Part shown: positions 44,841 through 54,000 of the stretch, piece after piece
How the letters are laid out: every line of letters begins with the position of its first letter
Numbering within the stretch: position 1 is the first letter of the stretch
Assembly: GCA_963854735.1 (NCBI GenBank)
Contig: OY978105.1
Coordinates: 124,001 to 188,000 of the forward strand
Source of the DNA: Marvania coccoides
Lineage: Eukaryota > Chlorophyta > Trebouxiophyceae > Chlorellales > Chlorellaceae
DNA: 64,000 nucleotides
Reading direction: 5' to 3'
Notes under the pieces: generated by a model
What the model saw: only the letters and a program-made list of their open reading frames with translations
Database searches by the model: none
What the model was told of the DNA's origin: nothing
Program-made: the position numbers and the translations under genes

Positions 44841-46160
44841 ATGTCAATCAAAGAGAAGAATTCTGAAGAAACAGAGAGACATTTGCTGGATTTTTCGACA
44901 ACTAATGGATCTTCCAAGGGGCGCTGCGCACTCGTACCTCGAAGGTTTGGAAGTTTAAAAAATCTGTTTGAGCATCTCAAAACACGAATTATACGTATAT
45001 CCTTTGTATATCCTTTGTATAGAGAGCTAGGCGCATCGTAGATCCGCTTAGTAAGAAATTCAAAAAAGGATTTCTGCAGGCGTCGAGGACTTGGAGGGGC
45101 ATGCGGCAACTTTGGAAGTAGGCACCATATACAACCTGCCGCTACTCCCTCTTGAAAACACCGTTGTAGCGCCCGGAGATGTCGTCCCGCTCCGCCTGCT
45201 GGCGCCTTCGGACCGCCTGGCTGTGCGGTTGGCCCTTGCCGCGTCGCCTCCCACAGCTCGCCTCATTGCCGTGGTTTGCAGCAGCAGCTCTGGCGGACTG
45301 CACCTCGAGGGAATTGGAGTGACTGCAGAGATAATAAAAAAGAGCCAAGATGGGACGAACACGGTGGCCATAGCTCGCCAGCGCATTCAACTGCACCTCG
45401 ACCAAATGCAGCATCCCATCAGCCTTCAAAGTGTGCCGCTCAGCGTGCTTCCTGACGTCATTATTACGCCACGTCCTCCTGGAGGCGGGTCCTCCTGGCC
45501 TAGCTTTGTCTATAAACAATTTTCCGCCACAGAGTTGGCCGCAAGAGCGATGAAGCTGTACCTGGAGAAAATCCCTCGAGCGGTATCATTTGTAGGGGAC
45601 CCGCTGGCACTGTCGTTCTGGCTGATCAGCGCTCTGCCCCTGGACATCCCCCACCGCCAGCGGCTTTTGGAGACTCCGGATGGGTGTTCTCGGCTGAGCA
45701 AAGAGCTGCACTGGCTGCAGCACCTGTCATCCTTTGTCGTTTGCGACCAATGCGACTCGCAGCTGGCCAAGGTGGAAGATTTGATTCAAATTAATGGGGA
45801 AGGCCACTTTGTGAACTCGTACGGCATGATGCATGAGGTAGTTACGGTGAGCTCGGCGTCAGCAGATTCGCTGGTGGTCGAGGGAGAACCCACAGCTGAA
45901 CACTCTTGGTTTGACGGCTACCTGTGGCAAATCGTAAGTTTTTTTAATAATATATATTTTTTTTCCGCCGCCAGATATTTATCTATTCAACAAGTTTTAC
46001 ACATTTGGTGCAGATTTATTGTTCGCAGTGCGGATCGCATTTGGGGTGGCGATTTGTTGCCAAAGAAGGAGAGGATTTTTTTTTTGGGTTCCGTCGGTCG
46101 GGCATATCAGTGGCGCTCACCTTACCGCCCGATGTCTCTGATCCAGACGACAAAGAATAA
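44841..46160 (+). CDS. CRBN: cereblon (CRL4 substrate receptor)
   Basis: Substrate receptor of CUL4-DDB1 ubiquitin ligases. An N-terminal Lon-like domain (IYNLPLLPLENTVVAPGDVVPLRL, then an all-helical bundle ending LPLDIPHRQRLLE) precedes a CULT domain: CDQCDSQL, GHFVNSYGMMHEVVTV, TAEHSWFDGYLW, then YCSQCGSHLGWRFVA. Both zinc-binding CxxC pairs and the three pocket tryptophans are present. Exons 45080-45933 and 46014-46160 are firm. The first exon is proposed as 44841-44994 (start MSIKEKNSEE) with a GTATAT donor in phase 1; this gives 384 aa but the N-terminus is tentative. The start is about 220 bases from the divergent TRP-like gene. Confidence 0.9.
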
Positions 46161-46560
46161 AAAGATGGTACCTGCTGCTGGCGTCCGCCCTCTGGGTCTT
46201 CTTGACGACCTTAATAACCCCCGAGATTTATCGCCCGCCCCTACCAAAAAGTAATAATGTAAGGAAGTTTGTCTATACCCGTGGCAGGGTTGGAGCCGGT
46301 GGAACAGCTTACGGAATAGCGTACGGAAGTTCTTTTTTATGCAGAAATAAAATTAAATTGCTTGAATATGTTCGGTGATATGTGCATGGGATCCTTCTTC
46401 CTTCCCATGTACTTTCTCAGACCTGCGAACTGTCGTCGTAAAATGAATAAAAACATCAAAAAAAAAAATAGTATGCTTTGATTGTCCTGAAGCGGAAACC
46501 CCGACCTTTGTGGATTTTTTTTTAAATTAAAACAGATTCGATCGAATCAGTATTAAAAAA
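46161..46560. other. intergenic, no gene seen
   Basis: About 400 bases between cereblon and WDR82, both plus strand. AT-rich with an A-run at about 46460. The 3' UTR of cereblon and the WDR82 promoter are expected here. Confidence 0.5.
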
Positions 46561-47703
46561 ATGCAAATATGCGAGCCAGTTTTGCAGAGTTTTCGTGCTG
46601 GAAGAGTGTTCAAGGTATGGATAAATATGCGCGCCAGCAGTTTGACATAACGGGGCATTGACTTTGTGTTCTGTGCTCTTGCAGCCTGAGCGCCTGGACG
46701 ACGAGTGCCAAATCAACTCTCTTTCCTTCCACCGCACCCACGACCTCCTGGTGGCAGCCCGCAACGATGATTCCATCAGGGTGTACGACACTTGCAACGG
46801 CTTGGAGCTCGCAACGCTCCACAGCAAAAAGTACGGCGTTGCCAACATTTGCTTCTCACACGACCCAAACTGTGCCATCTACAGCTCCACCAAGGTGAGG
46901 AATAGCGTTTGCTGCTGCTGCTGTTGACTAAATGTCAAGTATTTATCACGCCCCTTTCCCATTTCAATCACTGAATGAAGGGTGGCTCGCACGCCTGGCG
47001 ATATCACGACTTGGCGCTGAACAAGTACGTGAGATACTTTGAGGGACACACCGGGCGGGTGACCACTCTGTGCCAGTCCCCCAAAACCGACCAGGTATTG
47101 AGCGCAGCAGAGGACAAGCAGGTGCGGCTGTGGGACCTGCGGTCGGGAATGTGCACCGCCGTGCTGCAGGCGCCAGGCCTGCCCACGGTGGCATGGGACG
47201 AGCAGGGGCTGGTGTTTTGCGTGGGCGCAGAGAGTGGGGTGGTGAAGCTATACGATGCCCGCGGCTTTTCTTCAGGACCCTTTGCTTCATTTGTGGTCTC
47301 AGAGGAGCGCGATTCTTCGGCCGTATTTTCCTCTCTGCGGTTTTCTCTGGACGGAAAGAGCCTGCTGGCGGTGGTGGAGGGCCGCATTTACGTGCTGGAT
47401 GCTTTCAAGGGCAACACCCTGCGGTCGGTCCTTTCCGGCGTGCCCGAGGGAGGGGCAGCGCTGGAGGCGAGCTTGACCGCCGACGGGAAGTTCATTCTAT
47501 CGGGTTGCGGCGATCGGCACATTCGGGCATGGAACGTGGAGACCGGGCTCGTGGTGGCTACCTGGGCGCAGCACGAAGACGTCCCCACCTGTCTCAAATT
47601 TTCTCCGCGCAAAATGTTGGTGGCCAGCGGGTGCAAGTCGCTGTGCTTCTGGGTGCCCGATCCAAAATTGTTACAGCAGCAGCAGCAGCAGTGGCGTGGT
47701 TGA
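46561..47703 (+). CDS. WDR82: WDR82/Swd2-like WD40 protein
   Basis: Subunit of COMPASS (H3K4 methyltransferase) and of transcription-termination phosphatase complexes. 328 aa from exons 46561-46614, 46685-46894 and 46981-47703, all phase 0. Conserved segments: VLQSFRAGRVFK, INSLSFHRTHDLLVAARNDDSIRVYD, LHSKKYGVANICFSH, the sequence NKYVRYFEGHTGRVTTL, RLWDLRSGMCTAVLQ, VVKLYDARGFSSGPFASF, LDAFKGNTLRSVL, CLKFSPRKMLVASGCKSLCFWVPD. The third exon uses an AAG acceptor (46979-46980), chosen because it joins K to the strand before YHDLALNKY. A poly-Gln stretch sits at the C-terminus. Confidence 0.93.
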
Positions 47704-47826
47704 TTACCGCTGTGTAAAAATTTCAGGAGTTACAGGAAGAAGTTCTCTTGGCGCCTTTATCGAAAAAGATTGAAAACTGAGAAACCCGCGCTGAATGTGA
47801 ATGAATAACGAAAGAACGATGAATAA

Positions 47827-48645
47827 TCAAGCCTTGCCCTCGCGCAGCTTCTTTCGCAGCTTGGCCTTTTGAGACTTTGACAGCTTCTTATCTTCCAGAG
47901 GGTCTTCTGCAATGTGCACCGGGGGCGAGGGCGGCGGAGGCACCGCGGGAGCAGCACGGGGGGGGGGCACCACAGCTGCGACCTGAGCAGCCGCGGAAAT
48001 GAGCGTGGCCGTGTTAAATACTCCAGGCGCCATCAGATGCTGCTGCGGCTGCGGGTGCGGCTGGGACTGCTGACGCACAGCAGCAGGCCGGGGGGCAGGC
48101 GCATAGCCCTGGTGGGTGGTGGGCCTGTGAACGGGCGCCTGCTGAGCCGGACGGGGCGCGGTGTAACCAGGCACGGGCGCGGCCCTGGGAGGTCCGCTGT
48201 AACCCGATCGAGGGTGCTGCGGCGCCTGGTTGTGCCCACCTCCCTGCTGGTAGCCGCCCGGCACGCTGTTGCCGTACCCGCTGCCTCTTCCGCCATATCC
48301 GCCGCGGGACGGGGCGCCCGGGCCCCGGCTGGGCCCCGTTGGGCCAGCAAACCACTCGGGGACATCATCCGGCTGCACGGTGGCAGGCTGTACGAGAACC
48401 CGGCCGCCAAACGGCACCTGCGGCGGGTGCTCGATGAAGCCGCTCCCCACGACGTTGGGGTTCTGCACACAGCACCTCGCAAATTAGGGTGTAAGCAGCA
48501 GCATATAGGCATCCGTGATGAAATAAGACCAGCAAAAAACTTTGCAAACATAAATTGATTTGATGATGGGGGGAATAATTTTAGAACTCGCCGTAATAGT
48601 CATGGTGAGGTCATCAACCCGTTCCTGGTCGGTAAGATGAGCCAT
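47827..48645 (-). CDS. Pro/Gly/Gln-rich protein with basic C-terminal motif
   Basis: 229 aa from exons 48645-48592 and 48462-47827 (phase 0). The N-terminus MAHLTDQERVDDLTMTIT joins NPNVVGSGFIEHPPQVPFGG. The centre is disordered with Gly/Tyr repeats (RGGYGGRGSGYGN, GYQQGGGHNQ) and proline-rich stretches. The C-terminus is conserved-looking: AEDPLEDKKLSKSQKAKLRKKLREG. Such composition is typical of RNA-binding or condensate-forming proteins, but no RNA-binding domain is seen and the family is not recognised. The intron 48463-48591 has a GCGAGT donor; a GT two bases later would give a premature stop. Confidence 0.65.
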
Positions 48646-48882
48646 CGCAGCTGTGATTAGGGAATGACTATGACAGAGGGAAAGGAGATTTCTTTCAAAA
48701 TAAATTGAAAGCCTTCCAATTATAAAAAGAGGGAAGCGGGGACGAGCCACTGCTGTTTCCTTGTGAAATTAGCGGGCCAAGTGCCGTTGCTATGCGACAT
48801 CATGCGGAGAATGGGACGGAGAGTGCTTGAATTTTGGGGAGGAAAGGTTTGAAGCAGACGAGGAGCTGTTTTTGAATGAAAA

Positions 48883-50774
48883 ATGAGGGCTGCACCATTT
48901 CAGCAGCAGCAGCCTAGCAATGCAATATTAAAATTGCACATGGAGTGTTCTCCGACGTGCGGAGTGCTGGGATTCCCAGTAGCTTACTCCTGCCCGAGTC
49001 AGTCAGGTTTGACCACCAAATTGCGGGCGTCCCGCTGCAATCGAGGCACTGCGCATAGAGAATATGGGAATTTAAACACATATCTTCTGTTTGGCGCAGG
49101 CGATCTCGAGTTCACCGCGACGCAGCTGTTTGCCCAAGTGTATTTGGCCATCCCAGCGGCCTTGGTGGCGTCGTGGGGGGTCGACAGCGATGCTCTTGCC
49201 CGCCACTTCAGTGTTTCTGAGCAAAGTACAGTAGAGATCAGGTTGCCGGATGGCCGGGTGCTTCTCCAGGTGAATAAAACGGCGTTTTTTCCCCGAACGC
49301 CAGGGTTTGGGGATTCAACTTGAGCCATTCCATGTGCGGCGGCAGGCTCCTGGCTTCATTGTTGGGACCAAAGCTTGCCTCTCTGCTGGTGGCCTTTGCC
49401 GTCTCCGCAGAGTCCAAACCCCCAAACTTTGTTTTGTTGCAAACCGCCAGCCAGCCAAATTCTACCCGAATAGTTAAATTCTACCCGAATATACTACCCT
49501 AACTCAGAAAGTTCCAACTGGCCAGAAATTCTGGCATTCGATCTGCCCAGTACCCTTGGGAGATTGCAAAGGTGGCGGGATGGCCCTGATCCCAAATTTC
49601 CTTTTAAAAACTCCCTGCAGGCGCAACCTTGGAGCACACTGGCGCCAGGGAGCTGCATCTTGGAGCGCCTTCCAGAAGGTGGCCTGCTACTCGCCCTCGC
49701 CAAAGCGGCAAAGGGTATAGGATCCTGGCCCTACCCCCTGCAATCGCTGGCAATAAGCTACGCAGCAGGCGATGGCTTGCAGAGCATCTTCTCTCACGAC
49801 AAGGCCGCGTTTGCAATCAACGTCGAACAGCTGCTGGGGAAGCGTCTCAAAAGTACGCGGGATTTCCGAGCTGCCTTTGCCGATGCAGTTGCAGAACAGC
49901 TCAGCACGGTGCCGCAAGGGCCTTTGGGGCAGACGGCATTTATTTTCCCCGCACCAGGACCCCGCTGCTTTGCTTTTTTGCGGGCCTGCTGCCATCTACC
50001 GGCGGTGGCCAAGCTGGCGCGCCTGGCACGGGAGCTCACGGGGGCAGCATTGTGGGATGCAGAAGGGCAGCATGACGAAACGCGGGTGAGACCCCTCGAG
50101 AGTTTGGTAGCATGCTTGGTTGCGGGGTTGGCAGGCGTGGAGAGGCACCGGGCGACTAATGGGCTGGACTTCATCAAATCTGTGAACGCCTGCGTGGGGT
50201 TTGGGGGTGGGGAGTATGCCGCTGCCGTGTTTGCTGGGGTGCTGCGGGTGCAGGGGGCGATGCAGCTGGTGATGGCCCATGCAGCTGCTTTAGAGACGGG
50301 CGCAGCCCCTAGGTGAGTATAACGAGTTTTTTGTGCCAGGGGCCGGCGGGACAGCTGATACACTGCGAGGGTCTCGAGATCCAATTCGAGCCAGACATTC
50401 CATGTGCGGCGGCTTTGGTCCTGGCTTCATTGCCAGGACAAAAGCTTGCCTCTCTGCTGTGTGGCCTTTGTTGCTGTCTCTGTGCGGAGACTAAACTCTC
50501 ATTATTTTTCTATTTTATTTTTTGTAGGGTAGTGGCTAATCAAGTCCGACAAACCCTGTCAGGCCTAGATCTTCGCCCACCCCGATTGCGGCTGTACAGC
50601 TCGGCCACTGGGGCTGTGTGTGACTCTGCTGCCGCCGTGGCCGAGGCGTTGCCGCTTGCTGTGGTTAACATTAACCCCCCAGCACGGCGGGCAGATGTGG
50701 AGCTGGCGTTGATGCAACAAGGGGTTGCCGAGTTGCGGGAGGTTGTGGCAGTGAGCGAGGAAGATGTCTGGTGA
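48883..50774 (+). CDS. CS-domain protein fused to degenerate MCAT-like acyltransferase
   Basis: About 410 aa from exons 48883-49006, 49100-49269, 49621-50312 and 50528-50774. The first part has features of a CS (NudC-like) domain: DLEFTATQLFAQVYLAIP, STVEIRLPDGRVLLQ, AQPWSTLAPGSCILERLPEGG and LALAKAAKGIGSWPYPL. The second part follows the plan of malonyl-CoA:ACP transacylases: TAFIFPAPGPRCF where FPGQG is usual, then CVGFGGGEYAAAVFAG where GHSxGE is usual, then LRLYSSATGAVCD and a C-terminal helix. The catalytic serine is replaced by glycine, so transacylase activity is unlikely. The first intron (49007-49099) is optional: the frame also reads through, giving 441 aa. The two large introns share a repeat. 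Confidence 0.55.
49270..49430 (+). repeat. intron-borne repeat, copy 1
   Basis: Copy 1 of a sequence shared with 50313-50494. Both begin at the donor (GTGAATAAAACG here), pass a T-run, and have a common core of about 100 bases from GAGCCATTCCATGTGCGG to the segment AAGCTTGCCTCTCTGCTG and GTGGCCTTTG. It lies in the 49270-49620 intron. Confidence 0.85.
49457..49493 (+). repeat. short tandem duplication
   Basis: Two copies of AAATTCTACCCGAATA separated by three bases, inside the same intron as repeat copy 1. Confidence 0.9.
50313..50494 (+). repeat. intron-borne repeat, copy 2
   Basis: Copy 2 of the same intronic sequence, starting GTGAGTATAACGAG at the donor of intron 50313-50527. The core at about 50388-50494 matches copy 1 with roughly 85% identity and a few small gaps; the remainder of the intron is a short T-rich tail. 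Confidence 0.85.
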
Positions 50775-51056
50775 AGGACCGGGCGTTTGCACATTGGCAG
50801 AACAGTTTAATGAGATTGTGATAGACCACTATATTTTTGTTATCGAGTATATGACAAAAAATGCAGATCGTGTTTTATGTTAGATTGCTAAGTGCTGTTC
50901 ACTATTTTTATTTTAGTACATGTCACAATTGTTTCGCTACAAAAAATTGTCAAGGGAAAAAATAAATAAATATATTATTAATCAGCTTCATGGAAGGGCA
51001 AATAGATGCACTCTTCCCCATCACATCAGAAACACAAAAGACTCTCCTATTTATAA

Positions 51057-54000
51057 CTAAAGCCACGGCTGCCAGGTGGGGTCCATGAGGCAGAGCTTGG
51101 AGGGCGCCGTGGCGGCGGCCAGCAGCTCACGCATGCCGCTCTGCGGGTTGGCGGGCGTTTGGCCGCCGCCCGGTACCGCAGCAGGCACCACACTGTTCTG
51201 GGGCCCCACCTTTTCTAGGCGGGTCATGCACTGCGTCACGTTGAACATCGTCGCGGCCTCCACTTGCGCCGGCTGCAGCTTGACCGCAGCGATCGATCGC
51301 ATGGACAGCCGGCGCTGCGCAAACGCCAGGATGTCGTCCCGCAAGAACAGCGCCAGCATCGACGGCAGCGGGGTGCGGTCCTGCTGCAGCCCCTGCGCCG
51401 CCGCCACCGCGGCCGCCACCAGCGTGCCCTCAAACCCGTGAGGCCCGATAAAGGCTGCCATGTTGCGGGTCAGCCGGAAGGGCACCTGCTCTCCCGCCAT
51501 GTCCAGCTGCAGCCGGTCATTGTACAACGCCGACAACTCCAGGTGCGTCACCTCCCCGCGCGCCTTTGACACCAGCACCTTGGAGGGGATGCGTCCCGTC
51601 AGCCGCAGCGAGTAGCACGCCACCGAGGACATGGCCACCGACAGCGCAAACTGCCGCTTGAACGTCCACATGACCCTGCTGTTCTCCACCATTGTCTTGT
51701 ACATGTACTGCGAAAACACGTTCTCGGTGACCTGCTTCTCGATGATCTCGTTGTATGCGGCACGCCGGCGGCCAATGATCTCCTCGGTCGTCAGCGAGAC
51801 CCCCTCCTCAGGGCAGGTGCGCGCCTTGAAGTGCAGGATGGGGTCGTCAGGCTCGCGCCCGTACCGAGCGCAGTACGTCTCGTACGCATCCACGTACAGC
51901 GTGGCAGAAGGGTCGTCCTCGATGATACGGCCGTTGGGGACCAGCGCCATCGAGCGCGGGGCCGCAAACGCCAGCCCGCGCCGCCTCGATTCTGGGTGGG
52001 TGGCCATCACGCCATTGGCGGCGCGCAGCAGCTGCCCCACCCGCTCTTCGCTGTGCCCAGGAGCCATCTGCTGCGTGGCAGGCTGCACCAAAAAGGTGCG
52101 CGCCTGGCCGTCGCTGCCAAAGATGGTGATGCGTCGGGACGAGGCGCAGGCGCGCCGCACAACCTCCACATCCGCCCCAATGCGCTCAATGTAGACCGGA
52201 TCGGGGCCATCGGGGCAAGGAGGAGCCTGGCATGGCATCTCCGCCTCCTCCAGCGGCAAGTCCACAAGCGCGGGGGCCGCGTCCTCCAGCTTGATCACCA
52301 GCGACAGCGTGTCCTCGATCATGGCCTCCATCAGCGTGCGCCATCCTTTCAGCCGCTCGGTCAGCTCACCCAGAGTGCGCGGGGTGTTCTCCGACGCCGG
52401 GTCCAGGTCGCGTGCAAACTCCAGCTGGCAGCGCGGCCAGTTCCACGGCGCATTGGCGGTGGCAGCGGCGTTGGCCGCGTGCAGCACCTCCTTGCTGCTG
52501 CAGGCTTTGCACACGCTGGAAAGCTCCTTCTTGAGACCTTCTGGAATGGGTGACGAGGCCGGGTAAGACTGCTTGTACGTGCGGAACTGCAGGGTGTATA
52601 CCACAGCCAGCAGGCGCTCTTCGGTGCGGGACGAAAACTTGGCGCCCAGCTCCGGGATGAAAAAGTCCAGGTTCTGTAGGGCCAGCAGCTGCTTCCCGCG
52701 CAGCGCCTCCAGCACCTCCTTGCAGTGATCGAACGCAATGACCTGTAGAATGAATGAGAGAAATCGAGAAATAGAGTACATTGTTATTACTATCATTATT
52801 TTCGAAAAATAAAAAACGAAGGAAAAAAAATGTAATAAAACACGGCCTCCTCTCTCTCACCTCCATGGGCTTCTCCACGACGGGGGACTGGGGGGGCGGT
52901 CCTGCTGGTGGCTGCGGCGGTGCTGCTGCTGCTGGCTGCTCAGATTGAGCTCCTGCTGCTGGTGCACCCTTGTTGCCTGCCGCCACCTTGCCCTTACGAG
53001 TGGCTTCCTGCGCGTCAGCCATCTCCGCGTCGCCTTCGACCTTGATGGCAGAGCCGCCACCGCTGGGTTTGGCGCCAGCCTGCACCTGCTGTTGCTCTCC
53101 TGCTGCCTTGGCACGGTCCATGGCATGGCTGGCAGCCTTGGTGGCCTGATCTTTGAGCAGCGGAATCACGGAGCGAATGTGCCAATGCACGTATTGCGGG
53201 TAAGAGATCGCCGCCGCGACCAGCAGGCGCTTTGCCACTGCCGTCTCCGGGCGTTGTAGGCTGGTGATGAGCTGCGGCAGCCAGGGCAGCCACACCCATG
53301 CTGGCAGATCGCCGGCCTGCTGCACCAGCGGCCTTCCCACGCAGTCTTTGCCCTGGGGGTCCAGCATAAAGAGGTGCAGCAGGCGGGGCACCAGGGTGCG
53401 CGCCTCTGTGCCCGACAGCCGAATGCCTTGGGTGAAGCAAGCTGCCGCAAACTCCAGCCATACAGCCGGCTGTTGCGGCGGCGGCAGTGGCTGCTGCTGC
53501 TGTGCCTGCTGCTGCGGCTGCTTTGTGGCCATGTAACGATCGTCGCAAAACCGACCCCAGTTGACCCAGGCATCCGGGCACAGAGGCCACAGTGTCAAGG
53601 CCTCACTGAACGAAGAGTGCGCTACAGAACAAACACAATGACGGGGGAATGACGGCCGAGTAAAAAATTGCGAATGAAGAAAGCAAAAGACATAATCGTA
53701 AATCGCACTCACCATTGTCATTGTCGTTAAGCAGGTGGAGGAACTGGGCCTTGAGACAGATCATCTCCGCCTGGTGCGGCCCCTGGAAGTAGTCCATATT
53801 GGTGGAGTTGATGAGGTTCAGACCGTGCAGGTACTCGCTCTTGCGCAGCATATATGCCTTGGCCTGCTCCTGCACCTTGACGAACGCCTCCTGCACCTCC
53901 ATCGTGTTGAACCCGTACATCGTATTGATGACGTGCACGCAGGCCTCGGGCAGGTGGTGCAGCCGCGACACGTGCCCCAGGCGGTTGACGCTCCAGGCCT

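Noticed and set aside
51057..52742. Loss of kinase motifs in TRA1 as evidence of degeneration
   Set aside because: All TRRAP/Tra1 proteins lack the catalytic residues; this is the normal state of the family.
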